From: Nitrosomonas sp.
Lineage (GTDB): Bacteria; Pseudomonadota; Gammaproteobacteria; Burkholderiales; Nitrosomonadaceae
Reading direction: 5' to 3'
DNA: 64,000 nucleotides
Assembly: GCA_019745325.1 (NCBI GenBank)
Contig: JAIETK010000006.1
Span: 1 to 64,000 of the forward strand
The translations under genes and the position numbers were made by a program. Shown piece after piece: positions 17,784-26,563 of the stretch. Position 1 is the stretch's first letter. Every line of letters begins with the position of its first letter. The notes beneath the pieces are model-generated. The model saw nothing but the letters and a program-made list of their open reading frames with translations, was not told the DNA's origin and searched no databases.

Positions 17784-17940
17784 CGAAAGCATAAACCCCT
17801 AATATGAATGATAATTATGCACATTGTATACATCGCTCATCCTTTCAAAATTTTTACGGAAACCTTTTATTGACCCGGATGCAATATTTATGAAGAATCA
17901 ATACGCTTATCATGTTATAGTTCTAAAGTGACGATCAGTT

Positions 17941-18091
17941 TCAGGGAATCACGCATTCATTCACTGCACGAGCGAATCGCTTTGTTGCGCATTACCCGCC
18001 CCTTCGTTTATCTGATGGATATACTTCGGTTGCTGTGTTCTGTGCGTCTCGCGCTTCATCGCGTTTGTCGAATTAATCAGCGTTTCCTTAA
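17941..18091. mobile_element. MITE-like element, family A, copy 3 (inverse, decayed)
   Basis: Inverse relative of the element at 11333. The right end AATTAATCAGCGTTTCCTTA is close to consensus, while the left end (CAGGGAATCACGCATTCATT) has drifted. The interior (CACGAGCGAATCGCTTTGTT onward) aligns throughout. The rest of the 17784-18156 gap holds only AT-rich promoter-like sequence. Confidence 0.7.
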
Positions 18092-18156
18092 CAAGGATTG
18101 AGTGTCACAAAAAATATTGGCAGTACTTTTTTAAAATTTTAAGGACATTCTTATAA

Positions 18157-18315
18157 ATGAAACTTTCAGCATTCTTTGTTGCAGCATTTTTCGCATTATC
18201 ATTAGTTGCATGTGGCAAACCTACAGCGCCGGAAAGCGCAAGTTCCGATAATTACGGTACAACGCACGAAGGCAAACCGGCTGAAGGCCGTAACGAGCTT
18301 CCAGCAGAAAAATAG
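18157..18315 (+). CDS. Small lipoprotein, 52 residues
   Basis: A short gene with AAGGA ten bases before ATG 18157. It encodes MKLSAFFVAAFFALSLVACG, a signal peptide ending in the lipobox LVAC, followed by a hydrophilic 33-residue tail rich in Ala, Glu and Pro. The mature protein should be a lipid-anchored peptide in the envelope. It lies between two family A elements, inside the accessory block that splits the hydrogenase genes. The function is not recognisable. Confidence 0.75.
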   Translation: MKLSAFFVAAFFALSLVACGKPTAPESASSDNYGTTHEGKPAEGRNELPAEK

Positions 18316-18524
18316 TAATTCTGAAATATTATTTGTATTATCTTTATCGTTTAATGTCGTAAGACTGAGATGATAACCTTGCAGGAGCAATATTTAAGTA
18401 TATCGAGCCTGCAGGGTCTTAATTCTCCGCAAGTAACCTACCCCGGCTAAGAAATACGATTCGTTCCGTTCTGTAATCAGGATTTAAAGCCAAGCTTCTG
18501 ATCCACGTCACTGCTCACGCAACC

Positions 18525-18673
18525 TGAGGAAACGCTGATTTATTGACTACACGAGCGAATCACTTCGTTGCGCGGTGCTCGCTCCCTTGCCTATCTTGTT
18601 GATATGTCTCGGTGCTGTGTTCCGTGCGCCTCGTGCTTCATCTCGTTCGCCGGATTAATCAGCATTTCCCTAG
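18525..18673. mobile_element. MITE-like element, family A, copy 4 (inverse)
   Basis: Inverse relative of the element at 11333, with ends TGAGGAAACGCTGATTTATT and GGATTAATCAGCATTTCCCT followed by AGG. The interior matches the other copies over its full length. The 18316-18524 stretch before it holds nothing I can support. Confidence 0.75.
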
Positions 18674-18741
18674 GCACCGCGAATGAAATCTTGCAGTGGC
18701 GGCAATTTCAAAAAAACGCTCAAAAGGTAGCGAGTGGCGAC

Positions 18742-18808
18742 TGGGCAAGGTGAAATCAGGCAAAAAAGCGCTACATGCAAATAACCAATGCGCATTTTGA
18801 GCCTGATT
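18742..18808. repeat. Hairpin repeat related to MITE core
   Basis: GAAATCAGGCAAAAAAGCGC is followed, after a 20-base loop, by GCGCATTTTGAGCCTGATTTC, its near-perfect complement. Sequence and layout match the hairpin cores of the elements at 31194 and 33709, but no terminal inverted repeats or target duplication are visible here. It lies just past the stop of the tail-collar gene on the minus strand and may act as its transcription end. Confidence 0.55.
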
Positions 18809-18819
18809 TCAACACATTC

Positions 18820-19320
18820 CTAACTCCTACTCGGAAAAATACCCTGCAAAGCAATGCAATAATTCACCACCAAGTAGGGTTGCATATTGGGATGCGGCTC
18901 TCCACCTACGTTGCCAATTGCCGTGGCAGCCATGGCTGCGCCGCCTGCATTGCTGAACACGACATTGCCGTCGGAATCCTGTGCCCAGAATTTCCCCGCC
19001 GGGCTGGTCTGAGTCCCAACCACATTGCTGCAGTTGGCCGTATGACTGTGCGGGGGAATTTGGGCGATTGTTAGCGACACACCTTCTTGTCCTGCCCGTT
19101 CGCCCTGAATATGAGCCGAGCTCAGGTGCATTCCCGCGCGGCCGCGCAAATCTGGCAAAGCGAATGTGGTGCGCCCATCGCCGCCATACATCGTGCCTAA
19201 TAGTGAAAACAGCGCCGCGTTTTGAGCAATTGGCAGCAATTGACCGTCACAGGTCGCCCAGCCTTTCGGCGCGAAACCGAAAGAAAAAGGGCGGATTTCT
19301 CCTAAAAATGGTTCGTTCAT
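18820..19320 (-). CDS. Phage tail collar domain protein 1
   Basis: A 166-residue protein of the tail-collar (microcystin-dependent protein MdpB-like) family. The family pattern is complete: FLGEIRPFSFGFAPKGWATC, then DGQLLPIAQNAALFSLLGTM, then YGGDGRTTFALPDLRGR. The C-terminal half ends in NYCIALQGIFPSRS. There is no signal peptide. It is the last of three tandem paralogues in an apparent minus-strand operon starting with a PEP-CTERM gene. There are no other phage structural genes here, so this is a domesticated or accessory use of the fold. The biological role is not known. Confidence 0.85.
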   Translation of the reverse strand: MNEPFLGEIRPFSFGFAPKGWATCDGQLLPIAQNAALFSLLGTMYGGDGRTTFALPDLRGRAGMHLSSAHIQGERAGQEGVSLTIAQIPPHSHTANCSNVVGTQTSPAGKFWAQDSDGNVVFSNAGGAAMAATAIGNVGGEPHPNMQPYLVVNYCIALQGIFPSRS

Positions 19321-19367
19321 ACAATCCTCTCAAAATTTTATCGATGCTTGCTTCGAAACATCCGGCT

Positions 19368-19886
19368 TCAGCTTCTGGGTGGAAAAACGCCTTGCAGCGC
19401 AATGCAGAAGTTCAGCACCAGATACGGCTGCAGATTGTTGTGCGCTTGTCCGCCGCCGGCAGGCGTAACGGTTCCAGCCGCCATTTGCGCCGGTCCGCTG
19501 TCGCCGTACTCCTTGCTGCCGCCCAGATCCTGCGCCCAGAAATTTCCGGCGGGGTTCGGCTTGTTGCCGTTTCCGGCCTGTGCGTTGGCCGGATGCGTAT
19601 GTGCCGGAATCTGTTCAAGCGTCAATGTCTCCGTCACCGTGCCGCCGGATTGTCCCAGAACGCGCTTAGAAAGCCCGCTCCCTTGCCCAACTCCCATGAC
19701 AACGTTGCCTTGAAGATTAGGCAGCGCAAAAGTTGTTTTGCCGTCGCCGCCATAGGTTGTGCCAAGAATCGAAAATAATGCCGTGTTACTGGCAATGGAC
19801 AGCAACTGCCCATTGCACTGCGCCCAGCCCACCGGCGCAAAATTAAATCCAAACGAGCGGATTTCTCCAATATATGGATCACTCAT
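19368..19886 (-). CDS. Phage tail collar domain protein 2
   Basis: A 172-residue paralogue of the proteins on both sides, with YIGEIRSFGFNFAPVGWAQC, NGQLLSIASNTALFSILGTT and YGGDGKTTFALPNLQGN. AAGGAGATC precedes the chosen ATG; an upstream in-frame ATG at 19907 would run into the ribosome site and is rejected. The middle region (GNKPNPAGNFWAQDLGGSKE) differs from its neighbours, which suggests divergence of the exposed part while the collar fold is kept. Confidence 0.85.
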   Translation of the reverse strand: MSDPYIGEIRSFGFNFAPVGWAQCNGQLLSIASNTALFSILGTTYGGDGKTTFALPNLQGNVVMGVGQGSGLSKRVLGQSGGTVTETLTLEQIPAHTHPANAQAGNGNKPNPAGNFWAQDLGGSKEYGDSGPAQMAAGTVTPAGGGQAHNNLQPYLVLNFCIALQGVFPPRS

Positions 19887-19930
19887 GCAAAGATCTCCTT
19901 TTTTCAACAGCTATCCGGATTGCAATCATT

Positions 19931-20452
19931 CTAGTTTCTGTAAGGATAGATTCCTTCCAGCGCGATGATGTAATTGATGGCCAAATAGGGTTGCACATTG
20001 TTATGCGGTTGCCCGCCGCCGGTATTGCCGATTGCCGTTGCCGCCATGGTGCTGTCGGCGGTCGTGCTGTACGCTCCGGTATTGCCGCCTGGATCGGTCG
20101 ACCAATAGCTGTTGACAGGACTCGCGCTATTGGCCGCAGCATTGGAACAGACCGCGGTATGATTGTGAGCCGCCAACTGCCCGGCAGTCAAAGTGATCGT
20201 CTCGCTGCCGCCTGGCTCGCCGATCACCCTGGGACTCAGACCGGGTCCGCTACCTTGATGCAGCGGAATACGGCTGGCGAGATCCGGCAAAGCGAATGTC
20301 GACGCGCCGTCGCCGCCGTAGGTGGTTCCAATGAGCGAAAACAATGCTTCATTTTCTGCGATTGAAAGCAATTGCCCTTGGCATAAAGCCCAGCCGGCGG
20401 GCGCAAAATTGCCGGCAAAAGTTCTGATTTCACCGATAAATGGATCGGGCAT
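19931..20452 (-). CDS. Phage tail collar domain protein 3
   Basis: A 173-residue paralogue of the same family, with FIGEIRTFAGNFAPAGWALC, QGQLLSIAENEALFSLIGTT and YGGDGASTFALPDLASRIPL. AAGGAG lies at good distance from ATG 20452. It is the first of the three tail-collar genes and follows the PEP-CTERM gene by 49 bp on the same strand. Its variable region (NSASPVNSYWSTDPGGNTGA) is again different from those of its neighbours. Confidence 0.85.
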   Translation of the reverse strand: MPDPFIGEIRTFAGNFAPAGWALCQGQLLSIAENEALFSLIGTTYGGDGASTFALPDLASRIPLHQGSGPGLSPRVIGEPGGSETITLTAGQLAAHNHTAVCSNAAANSASPVNSYWSTDPGGNTGAYSTTADSTMAATAIGNTGGGQPHNNVQPYLAINYIIALEGIYPYRN

Positions 20453-20501
20453 AATTTTCTCCTTGCCTCTGAAAAATTTCAGTTACGACAGCGCAACCGC
20501 A

Positions 20502-21146
20502 TCAAGCCATCTTGCGCCGCGCTGCGGCCAATACCGCCGGAACGCCGAGCAGAAGTAAGGTGCTGGTCAGCGGTTCCGGAACGGCGGTGGCGATATCCAG
20601 CGTGGAGAAATCCAGCGCGGCGCCGTTAAATGCCGTTTCGCCGAATAAGCCCAGTCCGGGGCCTGCCAGCGACAGGGAAACATTCACCGTGCCCGAAGCC
20701 AATCCGGCGAAAGTCGATGCCGGTAATGCCAGCGTATACACATTATCCTCCCGGCTGGCGCCGCCGTGCGACTCGAACAGCGTATTGAGCGCGCCGGTGA
20801 GATCAACGCCGTTGACGGTAAAAGACGCCACTTGATTTCCGGAAGCGTCAGATTCGTGCTCATAAATCCCGAGTATCAAGCTGCCGCCGGTAATCGTGTC
20901 CGAGATTGCGCCGTACGAAAACGTCCAGCTGGCGGAAAAATTCGGACCAGTAACATCCGAACCGCTGAATAAACCATCGAACGGCGCGGGTTCACCGGCT
21001 CCGGCAGTCAGAAAAGCCCCGGTAGTCGGCGTTGCGCCATCAACAAAATCCTGATCGCCAAGGGTCACGACCGTGTTTGCGAGCACACACTGAGATCCGG
21101 CCAACAAAGCAAACGCTGCAAGCGTTTTTGAAGGTAAATATTTCTT
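20502..21146 (-). CDS. PEP-CTERM sorted exported protein
   Basis: A 214-residue secreted protein: signal peptide MKKYLPSKTLAAFALLAGSQ to about residue 24, a beta-rich Thr/Gly/Ala body, and the C-terminal sorting signal AVPEPLTSTLLLLGVPAVLA with a terminal Arg-rich AARRKMA. PEP-CTERM proteins are processed by exosortase and usually end at the cell surface or in the biofilm matrix. AGGAG precedes the ATG at 21146, which is preferred over the upstream ATG at 21194. It heads a likely operon with the three tail-collar genes and is divergent from hoxYH. Confidence 0.85.
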   Translation of the reverse strand, partial: KKYLPSKTLAAFALLAGSQCVLANTVVTLGDQDFVDGATPTTGAFLTAGAGEPAPFDGLFSGSDVTGPNFSASWTFSYGAISDTITGGSLILGIYEHESDASGNQVASFTVNGVDLTGALNTLFESHGGASREDNVYTLALPASTFAGLASGTVNVSLSLAGPGLGLFGETAFNGAALDFSTLDIATAVPEPLTSTLLLLGVPAVLAAARRKMA

Positions 21147-21496
21147 CATTGAAAAAGCTCCTAAAAATTTGTGTATTTTTTTAATTGTTGACAAGGCCGC
21201 TGCGATTACTACCGGTTTTCTATATCAATCATTTGCACATGATTTCCGCCGTTTAGTCCGGTATCGTTATACGCCTGCTTCATGTTTTAAGTCAAGAAGT
21301 TCTATGTGTACCCGCCGACCATCCGGGAACAACCGCGGCTGGTTATGCTGCAATCCGCATCCAAGCGTTCGATGAACACGGCGGAGTGGTCTGCCGCCAT
21401 GCTATCATTCGCATATACCAAGCGATCATTTTCTCTGGTTCGATCGTTACCGGATCAGTGAATCCCGGTTCGCCGGTAAACTCCGCGATATGCACG

Positions 21497-22039
21497 ATGA
21501 CTAAACCCAAATTCAAAATCGCCACCACCTCGCTGGCCGGTTGTTTCGGCTGCCATATGTCGTTTCTCGACATGGATGAGCGCTTGGCCGGTTTGCTGGA
21601 GCAAGTCGAATTCGATCGTTCGCCGCTTACCGACATCAAGCACTGCGGCCCTTGCGACATCGGCTTGATCGAAGGCGGCGTGTGCAATGCTGAAAATGTG
21701 CACGTGTTGCGCGAGTTCCGCGCCAGTTGCAAAATTCTGGTGGCGGTCGGCGCGTGCGCGATCAACGGCGGCGTGCCGGCCATGCGCAATTACTTTGATT
21801 TGCGGGATTGTCTGGAAGAAGTGTATTTGCGCGGCGCCAATGTGACGCATCCGCGCATCCCGGACGATCCCGAATTACCATTGCTGCTCGATAAGGTCTA
21901 TCCGGTCAGCGAAATTGTGGTGATCGACTATTTTTTGCCGGGTTGCCCGCCTTCCGCGGATGCATTCTTGCAATTACTGCAGCCGCTGCTGGCGGGACAG
22001 CAGCCGGACATTGCCAGCACCCGTTTGCATTACGATTGA
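21497..22039 (+). CDS. hoxY: NAD-reducing hydrogenase small subunit HoxY
   Basis: A 180-residue small subunit of the [NiFe] hydrogenase module, holding the proximal [4Fe-4S] cluster. Visible ligands are TTSLAGCFGCHMSFLD, HCGPCDIGLIEGGV, VAVGACAINGGVPAMRNYF and LPGCPPSADAF. It is short, as expected for the group 3d class, and lacks a Tat signal, so the enzyme is cytoplasmic. ATG 21497 is chosen; the longer open frame from 21386 lacks family similarity. hoxH follows after 5 bp. With hoxU far upstream, the pair must have a promoter of its own in the 350-bp gap shared with the PEP-CTERM gene. Confidence 0.92.
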   Translation: MTKPKFKIATTSLAGCFGCHMSFLDMDERLAGLLEQVEFDRSPLTDIKHCGPCDIGLIEGGVCNAENVHVLREFRASCKILVAVGACAINGGVPAMRNYFDLRDCLEEVYLRGANVTHPRIPDDPELPLLLDKVYPVSEIVVIDYFLPGCPPSADAFLQLLQPLLAGQQPDIASTRLHYD

Positions 22040-22044
22040 CTCCT

Positions 22045-23517
22045 ATGGAACCGGACAAACCCGCGCCATCAACCACTCGCCGCATCGCCATCGATCCGGT
22101 CACGCGCGTCGAAGGACACGGCAAAATCACGTTGCTGATCGATGACGATCAGCACATCGTTGAAGCGCGGTTTCATATCGTCGAGTTCCGCGGTTTCGAG
22201 AAATTCATCCAGGGCCGCCCGTACTGGGAAGTACCGTTTTTCGTGCAACGGCTGTGCGGCATTTGTCCGGTCAGCCATCAACTGGCAGCCGCGAAAGCGG
22301 TTGATCAAATCGCGGGCATCAGAGAACTCATGCCGACTGCAACGAAACTGCGCCGCTTATTACATTTCGGCCAGATATTGCAATCGCATGCGTTGCATTT
22401 TTTTCATCTGTCGTCGCCGGATTTTCTGTTCGGCTTCGGTAGCGATCCACGGCAGCGCAATATTGCCGGGGTACTGGAACGATACCCGGAAATCGCGCTG
22501 AAGGGCGTCAAGCTGCGCAAATACGGCCAGCAAATTATCGAAGCGATTACCGGCAAGCGCGTGCACGGTACCGGTACCGTACCCGGCGGCATGAACAAAG
22601 CATTGACCGCCGCCGAACGCGATGCCTTGCTTGCCGGTATCGGCGATATCCTGCAGTGGAGCCAGGATGCCGTGGCGCTGAACGAACACATCCATACCGC
22701 GCATCCCGAACACCGCGATTTCGGCACCTTCCCGAGCCATTACTTGAGTCTGACCGGCAGCGGCGGCGAGCTGGAGTTCTATCATGGCGGATTGCGCACC
22801 CGCGCCGCCGACGGCAGCACGTTGCACGATCAATTCGATTATTGTGATTACCAGCGGCTGCTCAGCGAGGAAGTCCGCTCGTGGAGTTATTTGAAATTTC
22901 CTTACTTTTCCAGCTTGGGCACAGAGCGCGGCTGGTATCGCGTCGGTCCGCTGGCGCGCATCAACAACTGCGATGTAATTCCCACCCCACTCGCCGAAGC
23001 AGCACGGCAACGCTTCAAAGCCACCGGTAACGGCGGCCCGGTGCACGATACACTGGCTTATCACTGGGCGCGCATGATCGAGTTATTGCACTGCACCGAG
23101 TCGATTCATGAGTTGCTGCAGGAACCGGACATCACCGGAACCGATTTGCTGACTCCAAAAGGCAAACATCAGCCGCAAGGCATCGGCGTCATCGAAGCAC
23201 CGCGCGGCACGTTGTTTCATCACTACCATGTCAATGATGGCGGTCTGGTTACCCAAGCCAATCTGATCGTATCGACCACCAGCAACAACCAGGCGATGAA
23301 CGAATCGGTGCGCGCTGTTGCCAATCGCTACCTCGACGGCCAGGAAATCACCGAGGCATTGCTGAATCATCTTGAAGTTGCCGTCCGCGCCTACGATCCT
23401 TGCCTGTCGTGCGCCACGCACGCATTAGGAAAAATGCCGCTGCAAGTGACGCTGCAGCATACCGGTGGCAGTGTGATACATCAATTGACGAAGAAAACCG
23501 ATGGTGTTATTCAGTGA
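22045..23517 (+). CDS. hoxH: NAD-reducing hydrogenase large subunit HoxH
   Basis: A 490-residue catalytic subunit carrying the NiFe(CN)2CO centre. The N-terminal nickel motif is [11 protein letters not shown] and the C-terminal one [16 protein letters not shown]. The N-terminus has the typical [13 protein letters not shown]. About 31 residues follow the last ligand box, a tail that a dedicated endopeptidase (HoxW type) normally removes after nickel insertion; no such gene is in the window. The ATG at 22045 lies right after the hoxY stop. hypC, hypD, hypE and hypX, needed to build the cofactor, lie about 30 kb downstream. Confidence 0.94.
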   Translation: MEPDKPAPSTTRRIAIDPVTRVEGHGKITLLIDDDQHIVEARFHIVEFRGFEKFIQGRPYWEVPFFVQRLCGICPVSHQLAAAKAVDQIAGIRELMPTATKLRRLLHFGQILQSHALHFFHLSSPDFLFGFGSDPRQRNIAGVLERYPEIALKGVKLRKYGQQIIEAITGKRVHGTGTVPGGMNKALTAAERDALLAGIGDILQWSQDAVALNEHIHTAHPEHRDFGTFPSHYLSLTGSGGELEFYHGGLRTRAADGSTLHDQFDYCDYQRLLSEEVRSWSYLKFPYFSSLGTERGWYRVGPLARINNCDVIPTPLAEAARQRFKATGNGGPVHDTLAYHWARMIELLHCTESIHELLQEPDITGTDLLTPKGKHQPQGIGVIEAPRGTLFHHYHVNDGGLVTQANLIVSTTSNNQAMNESVRAVANRYLDGQEITEALLNHLEVAVRAYDPCLSCATHALGKMPLQVTLQHTGGSVIHQLTKKTDGVIQ

Positions 23518-23605
23518 CAAACAACTGGACTTAACAGGCCGTTAACCTGCCAAATCCAGCCCCACCGGTATTTCCAGTGATATCCGGTAAAGAAACCCAT
23601 CTACA

Positions 23606-23908
23606 TCAATGATGCCTTCCATGTCCTCTGCCGTGACCACCGGAGTGTTTGTGCCCGCCCCAATGCCGGTGCCCGCCGATGCCGTGTTTATGGCCGCCGT
23701 GGAGATGAATACGTCCGCCGATAGCGTTATTCGGCATGCCGTAGCGCGGAATACTTCTGTAGCCATAAGTCGCATAAGGTTGATAACCATAACCTTGAGC
23801 AGCGGTACGATAGTAACCCGAGCCGCCGTAGTATGGCGTGGCCACGCATCCGCTTAACAGCAACAGGCCTATGACTACGGCAATGATCAGTATTTTTCTG
23901 GTGTTCAT
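23606..23908 (-). CDS. Lipoprotein with Gly/His-rich tail
   Basis: A 100-residue protein with signal peptide and lipobox (IGLLLLSGC), a Gly/Tyr-rich middle and a C-terminal third dominated by Gly-His pairs, with about 14 His in the last 33 residues. Such tails often bind transition metals, nickel included, but no family is recognised. GGAGA precedes the ATG at 23908; an ATG five codons upstream overlaps that site. It is convergent with hoxH and ends 88 bp after it. A link to hydrogenase nickel supply is only suggested by position. Confidence 0.7.
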   Translation of the reverse strand: MNTRKILIIAVVIGLLLLSGCVATPYYGGSGYYRTAAQGYGYQPYATYGYRSIPRYGMPNNAIGGRIHLHGGHKHGIGGHRHWGGHKHSGGHGRGHGRHH

Positions 23909-24193
23909 GGTGTTTCTCCTCATAAAATCTTTTTTTGTTCAATTCATTGGCTGTTTCCTTCAGACGACGTCTTCTCGCTCTGATGTTGTGGATGATTTTG
24001 TTCCCCATGAACTGAATCGCGACTGAATGTAGGAATATTGGATCCATTCGTTTCCAGACCGCCGATTGACGGCTCCGCCGTAACGCGGTAAAAGACAGCA
24101 ACAAGCCGGAGAAATGTGATTGACTGATACCCGGCAAACCTCCGGACCTGCTTCAGCAGCACTGTCTAGCATTTTTTCTGAAAGGATTCACCC

Positions 24194-25468
24194 ATGAAAG
24201 ACGAAACCATCGCGATCCACAGCGGTTATCAAACCGATCCGACGACTAAAGCCGTTGCGGTGCCCATCTATCAAACCGTAGCGTACGAATTCGACAATGC
24301 GCAGCATGGCGCGGATTTGTTCAATCTGGCGGTACCCGGCAACATTTACACCCGCATCATGAATCCGACCAACGACGTGCTGGAGCAACGGGTTGCCGCA
24401 CTCGAAGGCGGCGTGGCGGCGCTGGCACTGAGTTCCGGGCAAGCGGCGATTCATTATTCGATTATCAACATTGCCGAAGCCGGCAATAACATCGTCAGCG
24501 TGCCGATGCTGTACGGCGGAACCTATACATTGTTTGCGCACATGCTGCCGAAACTCGGCATCGACGTGCGTTTTGCCAAGGACGACCGGGCCGCCAGCAT
24601 GGAGCCGCTGATCGACGATAAAACCGCTGCGGTTTACTGCGAAACGCTCGGCAATCCGGCGGGCAATATCCCGGATCTCGAAGCCATCGCGCGGATGGCG
24701 CACCGCCACGGCATTCCGGTCATCGTCGACAACACCGTGCCGACGCCGGTGTTGATGAAGCCAATCGAATACGGCGCGGATATCGTGGTGCACTCGCTGA
24801 CCAAATACATGGGCGGGCACGGCACTTCGATCGGCGGCATCATCGTCGATTCCGGCAAGTTTCCATGGGTCGAACATGCCCAGCGTTTTCCGATGCTGAA
24901 TAATCCGGAACCGGCATATCACGGTGTCATTTATACCGAAGCATTGGGTCCGGCGGCTTATATCGGACGTGTGCGGACCGTTGCGTTGCGCAATACCGGC
25001 TCGGCGATGTCGCCGATGAACGCATTCTTTTTCCTGCAAGGCATCGAAACTCTGTCGCTGCGCATGGAGCGGCATACCGAGAACGCGCTCAACGTTGCGC
25101 ATTATCTGGAAAAACATCCGCGCGTGGCGTGGGTCAAGTATGCCGGACTGCCGTCGTCGGAATACTATCCACTGGCGCAGAAATACATGAAAGGACGGCC
25201 TTCGGCATTGCTGGCGTTCGGCATCAAAGGCGGCTTCGATGCCGGCGTGAAATTCTACGATGCGCTGAAATTATTCAAGCGCCTGGTCAATATCGGCGAT
25301 GCCAAATCGCTGGCGGCGCACCCGGCGTCGACCACGCACCGCCAGCTCACCGGACCCGAACTCGCCGCTGCGGGCGTAACAGCGGATATGATCCGGCTGT
25401 GCATCGGCATCGAACACATCGACGATATTCTGGAAGATTTGCAGCAAGCGTTGGCAGCAGCTTCGTAA
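24194..25468 (+). CDS. metY: O-acetylhomoserine sulfhydrylase (PLP enzyme)
   Basis: A 424-residue enzyme of the Cys/Met metabolism PLP family, converting O-acetylhomoserine and sulfide to homocysteine. The length and motifs fit MetY rather than the shorter MetB/MetZ: YQTVAYEFDNAQHGADLF, YTRIMNPTNDVLEQRVAALE, VDNTVPTPVLMKPIEYGAD and the cofactor lysine in HSLTKYMGGHGTS. The C-terminus ends with LCIGIEHIDDILEDLQQAL. The 23909-24193 gap upstream shows no recognisable regulatory RNA, so control by a SAM riboswitch is not supported. Confidence 0.92.
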   Translation: MKDETIAIHSGYQTDPTTKAVAVPIYQTVAYEFDNAQHGADLFNLAVPGNIYTRIMNPTNDVLEQRVAALEGGVAALALSSGQAAIHYSIINIAEAGNNIVSVPMLYGGTYTLFAHMLPKLGIDVRFAKDDRAASMEPLIDDKTAAVYCETLGNPAGNIPDLEAIARMAHRHGIPVIVDNTVPTPVLMKPIEYGADIVVHSLTKYMGGHGTSIGGIIVDSGKFPWVEHAQRFPMLNNPEPAYHGVIYTEALGPAAYIGRVRTVALRNTGSAMSPMNAFFFLQGIETLSLRMERHTENALNVAHYLEKHPRVAWVKYAGLPSSEYYPLAQKYMKGRPSALLAFGIKGGFDAGVKFYDALKLFKRLVNIGDAKSLAAHPASTTHRQLTGPELAAAGVTADMIRLCIGIEHIDDILEDLQQALAAAS

Positions 25469-25631
25469 GCCAGTGCCCGTCCGGTTGCTGAAAGAAAAAG
25501 CTGCAATGCGGCGGCGCTCTATGTTACATTCCGCCTTTCCTAGCGCGGCGCTTGCCATCTATTCCAAACGGTGTGATGGTAACCAGCCGTCAACATCATT
25601 TTCTGCATCACAACATTTAAGGAGAACACCT

Positions 25632-25913
25632 ATGGCACGAGCCAGCGCCCGTCATATTCTGGTAAAAACCGAAGAGCAATGTCACAACCTGAAAGCGGAA
25701 ATCGAAAATGGCGCTGATTTTGGCACATTGGCGCAGCAGCATTCGCTATGCCCATCGGGCAAACAAGGCGGCGAATTGGACGAATTCGGCCGCGGGCAAA
25801 TGGTCAAGGAGTTCGATACCGTGGTCTTCAGCGCGCCGGTCGGCGAAGTGCAAGGACCGGTCAAAACACAGTTTGGCTATCACTTGGTGGAAGTCACCCA
25901 ACGCGACGACTAG
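25632..25913 (+). CDS. Parvulin-type peptidyl-prolyl isomerase
   Basis: A 93-residue stand-alone parvulin domain (PpiC class) that speeds cis-trans isomerisation of prolyl bonds. Family marks are ARASARHILVKTEEQC, FGTLAQQHSLCPSGKQGGEL, DEFGRGQMVKEFD and TQFGYHLVEVTQR. AAGGAG lies just before ATG 25632. The longer open frame starting at 25473 has no signal peptide and no similarity, so the short form is preferred. The protein is cytoplasmic. Confidence 0.92.
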   Translation: MARASARHILVKTEEQCHNLKAEIENGADFGTLAQQHSLCPSGKQGGELDEFGRGQMVKEFDTVVFSAPVGEVQGPVKTQFGYHLVEVTQRDD

Positions 25914-25990
25914 CCTGCAAAAATTCCATACTGCCTGACCAGCCGCTTACGATTGCGAGCCTGCCGTCTCACCGGGAACGCAAGCAGCGG

Positions 25991-26323
25991 CTACCGGGCA
26001 GGCTGGAAGCATTGATACACGGCAAAACTGCGGCGGCCATCGATGACTTTCGAAACCGGAACGATCGTATCGCCACCCATTAAAGCGGCTTCGTTGCGCG
26101 CCAGATCGGCGAGCTCACCGGCAACTTTCTCGGCATCACGATCAAAAATGAACTGACTGACCACCTTGGAATTCGCATTGCCCAGTTTCTTGCAAGATTC
26201 GAGCGATTGAGCGGATTGCAGCACACGCACGCCCTCGCCTTTCCCCGTTACTTTTACCCAAGCGCAAGCCGCCAGCGAGAATACAACCAACACCGCCATC
26301 ATCATTAACAATATTTTTTTCAT
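25991..26323 (-). CDS. DUF4156-type lipoprotein
   Basis: A 110-residue small lipoprotein: a hydrophobic signal (MKKILLMMMAVLVVFSLAAC) with lipobox SLAAC, then a mature part with RVLQSAQSLESCKKLGNANS and a helical ELADLARNEAALMGGDTIVP segment, as in DUF4156 (YjeI-like) proteins. It is expected on the inner face of the outer membrane; its role is unknown. The strand is opposite to the parvulin gene. Confidence 0.8.
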   Translation of the reverse strand: MKKILLMMMAVLVVFSLAACAWVKVTGKGEGVRVLQSAQSLESCKKLGNANSKVVSQFIFDRDAEKVAGELADLARNEAALMGGDTIVPVSKVIDGRRSFAVYQCFQPAR

Positions 26324-26414
26324 TGAATCACCTCATTGATAAGGCGTTCATTCTATCAAATCCGCTGGTTTTCCTTCTATCAACGTCTTAGTCTGTTACC
26401 GCTTTTTTACGACT

Positions 26415-26563
26415 TAGGGAAGCACTGATTAATTCGACGAACGTGATGAAGTGCGAGGCGCACGGAACGCAGTAACCGAGGTATATCAATCAGATAGACA
26501 AGGGAGCGAGTACCGTGCAACGATGCAATTCGCTCGTGCAGTCCATTAATCAGTGCTTCCTTA
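26415..26563. mobile_element. MITE-like element, family A, copy 2
   Basis: Same orientation as the element at 11333. The ends TTAGGGAAGCACTGATTAAT and ATTAATCAGTGCTTCCTTA are complementary except for one or two positions, and the interior matches throughout. The right tip (TTA at 26561-26563) is the stop codon of the adjoining minus-strand gene. Confidence 0.8.

Noticed and set aside
17800..17835. Fur-box-like AT-rich palindrome
   Set aside because: Only a partial match to the consensus, and the downstream gene is separated from it by a MITE.
18568..18753. Small reading frame on the plus strand
   Set aside because: It lies inside a family A MITE copy; similar frames in the other copies show it is repeat-derived.
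23909..24193. SAM or other riboswitch upstream of metY
   Set aside because: No recognisable conserved helices or core motif can be picked out by eye; not supported.
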